Source: a virus | DNA: 26,578 nucleotides | IMG/VR virus record: IMGVR_UViG_3300036761_000568 | Span: 1 to 26,578 of that record | Direction: 5' to 3' (one strand) | Part shown: piece by piece, positions 4,574 to 12,544 of the stretch | How positions within the stretch are numbered: the stretch's first letter is position 1 | How the letters are laid out: every line of letters starts with the position of its first letter | Notes under the pieces: generated by a model | Database searches by the model: none | The model's input: only the letters and a program-made list of their open reading frames with translations | What the model was told of the DNA's origin: nothing | Position numbers and translations under genes: made by a program

Positions 4574-6712
4574 CTATCCTTTCGCAAACGCTAGTCGATA
4601 ACATTTCAAGACTTGTGGCGACAATTGAAAATAGTTGGCTTTATGTCCTCCCCCGTGGACATTGTTGATGGCACGGTAATTGATGATTTTCAATTCCTGC
4701 ATATCGCAGACCTTTTTGTAAGTCTGACCCAGCTCCAGGTGCAGGGCGATAGCTAGTTGTTGCTTGTTCATGCCTTCTTTGCTGTGAGCTAGCTGCTCGA
4801 TGATCTCGAAGTGGAAGCCGTAGGCTGTGTCGCGGCAGATCCGTTGGAGGATGGAGATAACCCGTTGAGTGATAATGACCTTCTTCGGGTTGTTGGAAAG
4901 TACGATAGCGAGGAAGTAAGCTAGCCGCGTGAATGTTTCTCCAAGACGGGTACTTAGTTCCTTCTCTGGACGAAAGCGAAGATCTCCTTTCATGTCGCGG
5001 GATACGTCTGCTCGACAATAGCTAATGAGTTCTCCCATAGCGAGAATAGTCTCTATACGTTGTGGTGAGAAGTCTATGAGTTCTACTCCTTTCTCAAAAG
5101 CTTGATGCTTCTTATGTTGTAGAAATCCTATTGTGGGTGGACCAATAATGTTAATAGACTTCTTTAACTTACTATCTTCTTCTTCTTTCTTCTCTCTTCC
5201 AGCAAGGGATTTACATAATGCCTGAAACTGTGAATTTACTGCCTTGAGCACTATGTCATGTGAGTCACGTTTGGTGTCGTGAATGACAATATCCACGAAA
5301 CGTGAGCCAAGAATGCTACTATCCATCTGTCGTAAGACTTTTGTGCCACACATAACGACGGTAAAGCGGGTGTGGATGATGATGACCTTTCCCGTGAGAT
5401 ACTCGGTGCGGATGACGCCATCACCCATTGCATCGCGGAGTTCACTCTCGACCTGGGGAAGATTTGGTAGCTGGATCATGGTGTCTGCATCTTTGATGAT
5501 GAGGCACTTACCATTGATCTTACTGGCGAGTTGTTCCTTCTTTGAGAGTGGACCCCAACCGGATACCAGACCGGTAAATTTTGAGCGGGGATAGGTGAGT
5601 TCCTTGCAGAGACTAGCTGCTTCCGCGAGAGTGCTTTTAGCACTGCCAGGGGGACCGATGATACGGAGACCTAGCTGCCCACCTTCGGCTTCCGTTGAGA
5701 TGATGACGGCAAGCATGGTTGCTAGGGTATCCTCAATTTCTGGAGAAAGAAGAAGCTCCTTTTCGTAGTGACCTTTGAGCTGTGTGAACGTCTCGCAGGG
5801 AATCGGGTCAACTGTGTCGTCGTCTGTATCCTCTTCAAGCTTGACTTCATGTAATCGCTCGCGGACGAATTGGTAGGTCTCGTAGTGCGAGTGTTCTAGA
5901 AGTACATCTCGGATATCGTTGGGATCTCCCATTCGCCATTTGAGAACCTGGGCTGATGCAATGTGAATGCCGGATTCTTCGAGGATCTTCAATGTCCGTT
6001 TGGAACCCTTCTGTCCCGGTTCATCGTTGTCGAAGAGGAGGATTATATCCTTGCCGCGTAGCAGCTTTACCCACTTGTCGTTGAAGACACCGGCACCGGG
6101 TACACCGACGACCGTGACGGAATCCAGGAGCTTGCTTTTGAAGTTGGGAGTCTTCCGTTCGATGAAGGCACCGTCCTTCTCGTCCAGGTGGAGCAGCACC
6201 TCTAGCCATGCCGCCATATCCCAGTGTCCTTCACAGATGTAGACTGTCTTCTTTCCCTTGAGCGTCTCTTGACGGAGTAGTTGATGGGTGCAGGGTGCTG
6301 GGGAGGAAAGGACCAGGAACTTGGTCTTGCCCTTCTCCTTGGTCTCCTCGATGCGGTAGAGGTTCTTAAGCTTGCCGTCACTGGCTCCCCAAGCAGGCCA
6401 AACCCATTCATCGTTTACTGCTGATCGGCAGAGACCTATGTGGCGAAAAGTTGAGGCTTTGATGCCGCGATTGGCACTGAGATAGGTGTAGTCCTCTACG
6501 GTTGTTGTTGATTCAGTGAGTGTCTTGGTAATGAAGTCCCAAGTATTACCTGTTTCCTGACAGGTCTTACAATCCCACTGGCCGGTTCTAATCGAGGCGA
6601 AAAACTTTTGCTCTTTCCCACAAAATGGACAGTCCCCTTGTAATTGAGATCCCTTAATTGTTGTGTCTAAACCCTGGAAGTGATAGAACTTCCTGAAGTT
6701 TATGCTATCCAT
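4574..6712 (-). CDS. Primase-helicase: zinc-Toprim primase fused to AAA+ ATPase
   Basis: This 712-residue replication protein combines priming and motor parts. A CHC2-like zinc ribbon lies at C28/C31 (CPFC) and C48/C51 (CKTC). A Toprim domain follows, with the conserved Glu161 (YICEGHWD) and the Asp pair D228/D230 (LLFDNDEPG). A P-loop ATPase has Walker A GPPGSAKST at 353-361, Walker B LIIKDAD at 404-410 and a sensor-like VVMCGT segment. The C-terminal 100 residues look like a winged helix (LAIALHLELGQTYKKVCDMQ). It is organised like T7 gp4 in principle, but the ATPase is AAA+-like rather than RecA/DnaB-like. The ATG at 6712 has AGGAG five bases upstream. It sits directly after the nuclease and polymerase genes. 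Confidence 0.9.
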   Translation of the reverse strand: MDSINFRKFYHFQGLDTTIKGSQLQGDCPFCGKEQKFFASIRTGQWDCKTCQETGNTWDFITKTLTESTTTVEDYTYLSANRGIKASTFRHIGLCRSAVNDEWVWPAWGASDGKLKNLYRIEETKEKGKTKFLVLSSPAPCTHQLLRQETLKGKKTVYICEGHWDMAAWLEVLLHLDEKDGAFIERKTPNFKSKLLDSVTVVGVPGAGVFNDKWVKLLRGKDIILLFDNDEPGQKGSKRTLKILEESGIHIASAQVLKWRMGDPNDIRDVLLEHSHYETYQFVRERLHEVKLEEDTDDDTVDPIPCETFTQLKGHYEKELLLSPEIEDTLATMLAVIISTEAEGGQLGLRIIGPPGSAKSTLAEAASLCKELTYPRSKFTGLVSGWGPLSKKEQLASKINGKCLIIKDADTMIQLPNLPQVESELRDAMGDGVIRTEYLTGKVIIIHTRFTVVMCGTKVLRQMDSSILGSRFVDIVIHDTKRDSHDIVLKAVNSQFQALCKSLAGREKKEEEDSKLKKSINIIGPPTIGFLQHKKHQAFEKGVELIDFSPQRIETILAMGELISYCRADVSRDMKGDLRFRPEKELSTRLGETFTRLAYFLAIVLSNNPKKVIITQRVISILQRICRDTAYGFHFEIIEQLAHSKEGMNKQQLAIALHLELGQTYKKVCDMQELKIINYRAINNVHGGGHKANYFQLSPQVLKCYRLAFAKG

Positions 6713-6720
6713 GCTTTCTC

Positions 6721-7146
6721 CTACAGATCGAAGCGGTAGTTACATGCCTTGATAAATGCGGTCGATGTTCCTGGGAAAACATCTGAGAAGTGCTCAGCGA
6801 ATAATCCCAGCTTTCCCCTTTTCTCTTGAATGTAAAACATGAGTGGTCTGAGACCCTTGAAGAAGCCGCTGATGGCTATGTAGTGAACTCCTTGTTGTCT
6901 AAGCCAAGTGATGTATTCCTTATTTGGCATCTGACCTTTGATTTCAATAAGTGTATATGTTATTTGCGTAACCTTTCCTACTGTGGATGTATGGGCAATA
7001 CTGAGATCTGGAAGTGTATCTGGACCATTCGGTTCATACCAAAACTGTATTCCGCTAAGCGTTAGGAACAATGCCCAACGGGCTTCCAACCTGCTCTTGT
7101 AAGTCATTCCATGCAGTGTAGTGGGAATGGCCTTAATGTCTTTCAT
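6721..7146 (-). CDS. PD-(D/E)XK nuclease
   Basis: The protein has 141 residues and a complete small PD-(D/E)XK core. The helix YKSRLEARWALFLTLSGI holds the conserved Glu21 and is followed by WYEP with Glu38. The metal-binding Asp47 lies in LPDLSI, and E68-x-K70 lies in LIEIKGQ, followed by a conserved Gln in KEYITWLRQQGV. This arrangement is common in phage proteins encoded beside replication genes, which are often annotated as endonucleases or Holliday-junction-resolvase-like. The start overlaps nothing upstream incorrectly: the polymerase stop and this gene share an ATGA-type junction at 7143-7146. The likely role is processing branched or flap DNA during replication. Confidence 0.75.
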   Translation of the reverse strand: MKDIKAIPTTLHGMTYKSRLEARWALFLTLSGIQFWYEPNGPDTLPDLSIAHTSTVGKVTQITYTLIEIKGQMPNKEYITWLRQQGVHYIAISGFFKGLRPLMFYIQEKRGKLGLFAEHFSDVFPGTSTAFIKACNYRFDL

Positions 7147-9281
7147 TTTCGTTTTACTGTTTCCCCAGTAGACCAGTCCTCTCGGATGAGTTTCCCTTCT
7201 ACTGGTAAGGGAATCCCAATGGCTTTTCCCTGGACTTCCATGAGTGTTAACAGATTGTGGATATGCGTATCGAAGTTGGGCATATCCTCTGGGAAATCAA
7301 ATAGGAGTTCGTCATGTATCTGGAGAATGAGCTTGGGATCACGTTGGGTGACATACTGTGTGTCCTCCAGGTAAGTCGAGGTGATAGCCATGGCTCGACC
7401 GATGATTGATCCTGCGGTGCCCTGAACGCGACCTGAGACCGCTTTATGAGGCTCCCCCTTGGGAATGTAGAGACGGTAGCCCGTCATGGTCTCTATGTAG
7501 CCGCGTTGTTGGACCTGTCGGTGCAGACGCTCAGTGAATTGGCGGACCTCCGGGAAACGTTTAGAGAGCTTATTATAGGCCCCCTTAACTTTATATGTCT
7601 CATCTGCCAGTCCTGGTGAGGCACCGTAGATGATCGCGAAGTCTCCGTTTTTTGTATACTTGTACGCCTTGGTATTCTTTGCCTCCTCATCGGTCATTTT
7701 CTGGAGGTGAGGATGCAGCTCGCGGGCGATAATGAGATGGACGGATTGGTCCTGCTCAAAAGCTTTGATGAATTCTTTGTTTCCGCATTCGTATCCCCAG
7801 ATGCGTAGTTCGATATTGCTGTAGTCTACATCAAGCCAGATTCTACCTGGGGCTGGTCCGAAGACGACGCGGAGGTTGAATTCTATCACTCCTCCATCGT
7901 CTCGACCGGTTCCGACGTTTTGGAGGTTGGGGTTGCTACTGGACTGTCTGGTGAAACGTGTTCCCGTAACGTTGACTGATGGATGGATGTAACGGTTGTG
8001 CCTCCCAGGTATTCGGCTGTGATGCGGAATGGAAATCGGTGCATGTAGATTCCCGATTCTAGATGTTGTATCATACGTTCCACTTCCGCTTTTGTCAGTG
8101 GTTCGAGTGGTGACGACGTTGTTGAGCGAGCCATGGGGTGTACTCCATAAAGTGTAGGATTCCAGGGATTCCATTGCCTTCTCTGTCCTACGGCAGAGGA
8201 GCAGGTTTTCAACGAATTTCTGTGGTTCCTGTGGGAGATCCTGATTTTGTAGTTTCTCCAGTACATCAGCAGCTACTGAAGCAAATCCACCTTCCGTCTC
8301 TTGGACTACTGGCAGTTTCCAATGTTCAAAGAGTAGTTTACGGAGTTGGATTGGGGAGCCTAAGTTGGGTTCTTTAATCCCGCACTTCCTCATAATCTTT
8401 TCAACAGTAGCACGGTACTTGTGAGCTTTTTCCTTATAACGTTGGGTCTCCGTTTTTATATTTTGTTTGATGGTGATACCGTTGTTCGTCATTTTATAGG
8501 CAGCTTCTAGGACGGATTTGCGTTCTTCATACTGCTCCCAAAGATCTTCGTCTTTCAATTGCTGCTTGAATGTTTCCCAGAGGACTAAGGTGGTCATAGA
8601 ATCTTCTATGTTGTAGTCCCGAAGAATGTTTTCCCAGGGGTGTAGGAAGAAGTCTGCTCCTGGATAGAGATAATCTTGTTCTGGTGGTAAGAACTCCGGG
8701 GCAAGACGGACAATGGTAGCTGGAAGCCACATATCAAGGACCCACCAACCACTGTCCCCACTGGAGGATTTTGGTGCGGTTGTAATCGCAGGCCAATGGG
8801 GATCTGCTGAGTCCGCGATCCTCCATTTCCCGTGCTTGGTTTGGAAGCGTTTGGTGCGGCAGATGCGGCGGGCTTTGTCCACTGATTTGTGGAGGAAGTC
8901 AACTGTCTCGTTACTGAGGAAGAGAACTGTTTCGCGGAGTGACTTCAGCCCATGCGGCCAGAGGTTGCGGAGAGCGTGAGATGCGATGAGGGTGTCTTCA
9001 ATAGCATTCCATTGCCATTCGTAGTCGTAGTCTAGGAGTGGCCAAAGAAGTTCGACACCCCGCATGTCGAATCCAACGTTGTGACCGACGAAGGAATCCT
9101 CGCTTAGTAAATTCATACATAAGCTGAGATTCTGTGAATTTACTTGCACCTCACGATTGTAGGGATCAACTTCCCATTCCCAATAACTGACCCCACCTTC
9201 CTCATCGCAGATAGAGAGGGCAAAGGGGCGGCAGCCATGCCAAAAGTCGATGCCGGTAGTCTCAATGTCTAATGCGAGCAT
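7143..9281 (-). CDS. polA: Family A DNA polymerase with 3'-5' exonuclease
   Basis: This 712-residue replicative polymerase starts immediately at its exonuclease domain. Exo I is LALDIETTG (D5, E7), Exo II is VGHNVGFDMRG and Exo III is DYNIEDSMTT, so proofreading residues are present; there is no 5' nuclease domain. Motif A is DVDYSNIELR with catalytic D486. Motif B is YKYTKNGDFAIIYG, with Phe548 at the E. coli Phe762 position, and motif C is QIHDELLF with D657. The ATG at 9281 is chosen because AGGGGA lies seven bases upstream and because a longer frame would run through a strong hairpin and the end of the previous gene. Motif B has Tyr where the usual triphosphate-contacting Arg is expected. 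Confidence 0.93.
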   Translation of the reverse strand: MLALDIETTGIDFWHGCRPFALSICDEEGGVSYWEWEVDPYNREVQVNSQNLSLCMNLLSEDSFVGHNVGFDMRGVELLWPLLDYDYEWQWNAIEDTLIASHALRNLWPHGLKSLRETVLFLSNETVDFLHKSVDKARRICRTKRFQTKHGKWRIADSADPHWPAITTAPKSSSGDSGWWVLDMWLPATIVRLAPEFLPPEQDYLYPGADFFLHPWENILRDYNIEDSMTTLVLWETFKQQLKDEDLWEQYEERKSVLEAAYKMTNNGITIKQNIKTETQRYKEKAHKYRATVEKIMRKCGIKEPNLGSPIQLRKLLFEHWKLPVVQETEGGFASVAADVLEKLQNQDLPQEPQKFVENLLLCRRTEKAMESLESYTLWSTPHGSLNNVVTTRTTDKSGSGTYDTTSRIGNLHAPISIPHHSRIPGRHNRYIHPSVNVTGTRFTRQSSSNPNLQNVGTGRDDGGVIEFNLRVVFGPAPGRIWLDVDYSNIELRIWGYECGNKEFIKAFEQDQSVHLIIARELHPHLQKMTDEEAKNTKAYKYTKNGDFAIIYGASPGLADETYKVKGAYNKLSKRFPEVRQFTERLHRQVQQRGYIETMTGYRLYIPKGEPHKAVSGRVQGTAGSIIGRAMAITSTYLEDTQYVTQRDPKLILQIHDELLFDFPEDMPNFDTHIHNLLTLMEVQGKAIGIPLPVEGKLIREDWSTGETVKRK

Positions 9282-9307
9282 GTGATTTTCCCCTGGTGAG
9301 AAGAGGG

Positions 9308-9348
9308 GCACCCTGGGTACGCGGCTTGGTGCTTTGTACCCAGGGTGC
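9308..9348 (-). promoter_or_regulatory. Intercistronic hairpin before polA
   Basis: A perfect 13-bp inverted repeat, GCACCCTGGGTAC (9308-9320) and GTACCCAGGGTGC (9336-9348), has a 15-base loop. It fills most of the 79-base gap between the candidate ssDNA-binding gene and polA. It lies about 14 bases upstream of the polA ribosome binding site. No T-run follows it on either strand, so it is not a standard intrinsic terminator. RNA processing, mRNA stabilisation, partial attenuation or translational control of the polymerase are the plausible roles. Confidence 0.75.
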
Positions 9349-9360
9349 TGCGGCCTTGGT

Positions 9361-10344
9361 CTAATTTGCGAGTTCCAGGTTTTCCAGTGGTACTTCGCAG
9401 GTTTCATCCTCGAATTCAACCTTGGCGTTCTCGTCGTCCATCTCTTGAACCGTCCCTTCGTAGATCACTCCGTCCTCGAAGTAATCCCCGGTCGTCCTGA
9501 CAGTATCCCCGACTTCAAAAGGGATATCGTCCTCTGCCTCCTTCTTTGCTTTGCCCCTGGACTTCTTCTCGGCAATGATGGCGAGATTGCCCCACGGTAT
9601 GTCTTGTTGGTCGTCGTCTTCCTCGAAGAAGATGGCACAGTTTTCTTCATCCTCGTCAATCTCATTGACGATTCCCTGGTACTCGTTTCCATCCTCGAAG
9701 AAGTTGCCGGTTGTCTTGACCTTATCTCCCACTTTGAATGGAACGGACTTCTCATTTTTGGACTTGGGTGCTGGCCTGCTCTTTTTCGCTGGCTTCCTTT
9801 CCTCCTCTTCTTCGTCTTCCTCTTCCTCCTCCTCATCGTCGTCGTCGTTCACGTCTGATTCCTGGAAGAAAGTCTTGTATTCCCCATTTTTATTGGGGCG
9901 GGTCGAGGTGTTGAAAACGAACTTGACCTTCTCTTTCTCCAAGACCTTGAGGATGTTATCCGTCGCTTCGGATTCATCCCCTGCTGATTCGATGATCTCG
10001 GAGAATCCAATCAGTTTCATGTCGTTGAAGAACGCTTCCAGGTTTTGTTCTGCGGTGTTGTACTGATCCTCCGCCAGTTTGTAATACTTGCCGCAGGGAA
10101 CGCCAGCCAATTCGGTTGGTTCCAGAACTGAGGCATAGACGTAGACGTAGGGATCTCCGTTCTTATCCGCGTCCAGCTTGGCCGAGGTGGTTTGACCCAC
10201 TGCGTCCTCCAGTCCGCCAGGAAGCTTTCGACCGCCCGCTTTCGCCTCGGTCTTCTTAATCTTATCGAACGCCCCCTTGCTTCGCTTGCGGAGCTTGTTG
10301 AGCATCTTGGAGCGTTCCACCGACGTATCTTTTTCTTTCGCCAT
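9361..10344 (-). CDS. Candidate ssDNA-binding protein with acidic linker and two SH3-like repeats
   Basis: The 327-residue protein has three parts. The N-terminal region (about 1-165) begins with a basic segment (MLNKLRKRSKGAFDKIKKTE) and continues with a possible OB-like part (DPYVYVYASVLEPTELAG). A very acidic run of Asp/Glu (about 165-186) is followed by a basic linker. Two tandem SH3-like repeats close the protein: PFKVGDKVKTTGNFFEDG and PFEVGDTVRTTGDYFEDG begin each, and each ends in a W/L-GNL or L-ENL strand. It sits between Sak4-like ATPase and polA, where phages usually encode their SSB or annealing partner; that placement is the main reason for the call. ATG 10344 follows AAAGGG. An alternative is a recombination mediator. 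Confidence 0.5.
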   Translation of the reverse strand: MAKEKDTSVERSKMLNKLRKRSKGAFDKIKKTEAKAGGRKLPGGLEDAVGQTTSAKLDADKNGDPYVYVYASVLEPTELAGVPCGKYYKLAEDQYNTAEQNLEAFFNDMKLIGFSEIIESAGDESEATDNILKVLEKEKVKFVFNTSTRPNKNGEYKTFFQESDVNDDDDEEEEEEDEEEEERKPAKKSRPAPKSKNEKSVPFKVGDKVKTTGNFFEDGNEYQGIVNEIDEDEENCAIFFEEDDDQQDIPWGNLAIIAEKKSRGKAKKEAEDDIPFEVGDTVRTTGDYFEDGVIYEGTVQEMDDENAKVEFEDETCEVPLENLELAN

Positions 10345-10356
10345 GACTGCTACCCT

Positions 10357-11166
10357 TTACCACTTGTTACCCATCTTGACCTGAAAATTACGAAAGCCTT
10401 CTTCTGCTGTGTCTCCAAGCGGAATGACCCCTTGGATACCATACCAATTTTTTGCATCACAATAGGGAGTGCCATCCACGAAGAGGATACGGTCAAACTC
10501 CGGTTTCGCGATTTTACGATTGCCTCCTTTCTTCTTATCCTCCTCGATCCGGCGACCGAAGAAGAAGACGCCAGATGCCCAACGATGCAAGCGTGCCCAG
10601 GAGTCTTTCTCACAATAGGGTACATACTTCATGACGGCTGTACCCATGGGATCTGGTTCCTCCTTGGATTGTGAGTGGGCAGTGACGACTACATTCTTTC
10701 CACTCTCATACACCGCGTCAAGAGCGGTTATCAATTCAGGCCAATCGAAGCGAGCGGCATTCTTCGGGCCTTGCCAATGGCTGTAAAAACCGGTCTTAGA
10801 GAAGTCTCCGTCAAAGTGTGCCTCACAGTGATAGACGAAGCAGATATTCTCCAGACCGGTCACACTTTCGAGAACAAGCGTCTCAATCGTGTTATCGTTG
10901 CAAGCCGCCCAAACTCGTTTGAGAAGTTTCTTCCACGTTGCCGGGGAATCCACCTCTAAGTCACAGTCTATCCAAACGGGTTCAGGGACTAGCTTGTTTC
11001 TGGTGAGAAAGACAATTCCTTTCTCCTGCGAATCGCAGATAAATCCTGGTCGTGGAAATTGAGCCGCGAAGCTGGTCTTCCCCGATCCGCTGGGACCATA
11101 GAGGACCAGGGTGATATGGGTGTGTTTCTTCTTAGCTGGAGCGGCGATTGGTTTTTTGGGTGGCAT
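10357..11166 (-). CDS. Sak4-like RecA-fold ATPase (AAA_24 type)
   Basis: The gene encodes 269 residues from the ATG at 11166 (AGGA nine bases upstream). The Walker A motif is GPSGSGKT at residues 24-31. The Walker B-like strand is ETLVLESVTGLE, with Glu100 where Asp is usual. VVVTAHSQSKEEPDP resembles the next core strand with its sensor polar residue. The following C-terminal part contains the short-chain RecA core features of phage Sak4 proteins, which promote single-strand annealing or strand exchange together with an SSB. The neighbours fit: a RecB/Cas4-like nuclease upstream and a candidate ssDNA-binding protein downstream. The first 35 bases overlap a small zinc-finger gene in another frame. 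Confidence 0.8.
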   Translation of the reverse strand: MPPKKPIAAPAKKKHTHITLVLYGPSGSGKTSFAAQFPRPGFICDSQEKGIVFLTRNKLVPEPVWIDCDLEVDSPATWKKLLKRVWAACNDNTIETLVLESVTGLENICFVYHCEAHFDGDFSKTGFYSHWQGPKNAARFDWPELITALDAVYESGKNVVVTAHSQSKEEPDPMGTAVMKYVPYCEKDSWARLHRWASGVFFFGRRIEEDKKKGGNRKIAKPEFDRILFVDGTPYCDAKNWYGIQGVIPLGDTAEEGFRNFQVKMGNKW

Positions 11167-11251
11167 GTTTATGTTTCCTAGAATGGTCTGCGACTTTGCA
11201 ACGTTTGAATACCTTCCCGCAAACCGGGCACTGTCCGCGTGACCCAATCAC
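11132..11251 (-). CDS. 39-residue C2H2-type zinc-finger protein
   Basis: Between the nuclease and Sak4 genes a third frame encodes 39 residues: a short start (MIGSRGQ), then CPVCGKVFKRCKVADHSRKH and a basic tail (KHATQKTNRRSS). The pattern is C-x2-C-x11-H-x3-H (C8, C11, H23, H27), a near-classical C2H2 finger with the typical CxxCGKxF opening. The GTG start at 11251 overlaps the nuclease stop as GTGA, with GAGGATAAA immediately upstream, exactly the junction type used elsewhere in this operon. The stop TAA at 11134-11132 lies 35 bases inside the Sak4 gene. Without this gene the 81 bases would be empty in a tightly packed operon. It probably binds DNA or modulates the neighbouring proteins. 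Confidence 0.7.
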   Translation of the reverse strand: MIGSRGQCPVCGKVFKRCKVADHSRKHKHATQKTNRRSS

Positions 11252-12012
11252 TTTATCCTCTTTTCCAATTCAGCCTGGAGTTCGTAGCAGCGACGGAAGA
11301 GGAGGAACATCTCGGCAGCTCCGTCTAATTTACGGAACTGGTGGTGATGGAAATCCGCAGTCTCTTTATCGAAGCGGAGGAGGTGATAGGAATTGATCTG
11401 ATTGTCTGGGTGGTTCTCGTTCCACAACAATCCATAGGCTGCCAGTTGGCAGATGTAGTCACTGTAAACGGCTTTGCTGGTCTTCCAATCCAGGATTACC
11501 AAATCTCCGTCAAGCTCCGCGATGCAGTCAATACAGCCACCGTAACGATTGGAAGTGGAGATGAGGGCAGCTTCGGTTTGCTTGACCTTGATCTTATGGA
11601 GCTTCTCCCACTTGAGGAATGCTTGGAAGCTGGAACGGGCTTTCTCCGCAATCTCTAGATGCACGTTGAATTCTGAAGCAATGACCCGGTGGGACTTCTT
11701 TGCTAGGTTGAGCTTCTCTCCCTTGCTGGCATGAATCCAGATTTCTACCAGACGGTGAGCGACTGTTCCAGCTTCTGCCGCCCTAGCAGACATTGCCCGG
11801 TAGTTGCCGAGTTCCAGGGGATTGGTGGCGAGGAAGGATTTTACCTCTTTGACCTTAGCACCCGTCTTGAGAAGATAAACGGCTGTGGTCAATTGCTGAT
11901 AGGCAATATCCCAGGACCAGTACATCAGGGCACCTGGGTCTTTGAATTTTCCTAATATTGTTGTGACGCTGGGAACTCGCTTGCCTTGGACTGTGTAGCG
12001 TTGGGTGGGCAC
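11248..12012 (-). CDS. RecB/Cas4-like PD-(D/E)XK exonuclease
   Basis: The 254-residue nuclease has all core residues of the RecB family: an N-terminal SVTTIL element, H86 in GTVAHRLVE, E147, D162 in GGCIDCIAEL, D175-W-K177 in VILDWKTSKA, and the helix motif Q189-LAA-Y193. The four-cysteine iron-sulfur set of true Cas4 is not seen, and there is no CRISPR array, so a phage recombination exonuclease is meant. Its partner is the adjacent Sak4-like ATPase. It would resect ends to provide single strands. The GTG start at 12012 has GAGGAG seven bases upstream. The gene follows the UDG stop by four bases and overlaps the zinc-finger start as GTGA. Confidence 0.85.
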   Translation of the reverse strand: MPTQRYTVQGKRVPSVTTILGKFKDPGALMYWSWDIAYQQLTTAVYLLKTGAKVKEVKSFLATNPLELGNYRAMSARAAEAGTVAHRLVEIWIHASKGEKLNLAKKSHRVIASEFNVHLEIAEKARSSFQAFLKWEKLHKIKVKQTEAALISTSNRYGGCIDCIAELDGDLVILDWKTSKAVYSDYICQLAAYGLLWNENHPDNQINSYHLLRFDKETADFHHHQFRKLDGAAEMFLLFRRCYELQAELEKRIK

Positions 12013-12016
12013 TGTG

Positions 12017-12544
12017 CTACTCCTCTAATGCGTTAATAATTGTTGCCGCTGCCTTGTGGACGGCGACGACCTGATTCTCGTCCATACGAAGAATTGCGGC
12101 TGGGTGAAGGATGTGTATACACCGAATGCCTGAGACTTCAATAATCCCGTTAAAGGTTTGGCGAGCCGTCGCCCCGATCAAGACGATTAGATCGGGCTGT
12201 GCGGCGTTCAGAAAGGCAACCAGTCTATCGGAGCAGGCAGCGATCTCGGAGGGCCGAGGTTGGCGAAGTGACCCCCCTGATTTGGGGAGACAGCAGACGA
12301 TATTGGTTACTGCGTAGGTGAGGGGGCGGTCTAGCTCCAGCTCCACGATCTCCAGGATCTCGTCTAACAGCATCCCAGCCGGGCCGATGAATGGCAGGCC
12401 AGTTAGATCCTCGGCCATTCCTGGGGCTTCTCCGACGAAAACTATGGGGGCTGGGATGACCCCCCGGTACTGGACGACCTGGGTTCTACCCTGGTGAAGA
12501 CCACAGCGGCGGCAGTCTATCCAATCTTGGGTGTCATAGTTCAT
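12017..12544 (-). CDS. Family 4 uracil-DNA glycosylase
   Basis: The protein has 175 residues and the full family 4 signature. FVGEAPGMAEDLTGLPFIGP (36-55) carries the water-activating and uracil-binding region. The TNIVCCLP segment follows, then the RQPRPSEIAAC stretch, and HILHPAAILR near the C-terminus has the HPAA leucine-loop. The four [4Fe-4S] cysteines are C11 and C14 (CRRC), one of C84/C85, and C104. It removes uracil arising from cytosine deamination or dUTP incorporation. A phage that carries UDG is unlikely to have fully uracil-substituted DNA. ATG 12544 overlaps the preceding nuclease gene by eleven bases. It sits between a VSR-like nuclease and the RecB-like nuclease. Confidence 0.9.
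   Translation of the reverse strand: MNYDTQDWIDCRRCGLHQGRTQVVQYRGVIPAPIVFVGEAPGMAEDLTGLPFIGPAGMLLDEILEIVELELDRPLTYAVTNIVCCLPKSGGSLRQPRPSEIAACSDRLVAFLNAAQPDLIVLIGATARQTFNGIIEVSGIRCIHILHPAAILRMDENQVVAVHKAAATIINALEE

Noticed and set aside
9551-10066. Forward frame with a long run of serines opposite the candidate ssDNA-binding gene
   Set aside because: The serines are the antisense reading of the Asp/Glu run; no start or site of its own; the leftward gene has clear domain repeats.
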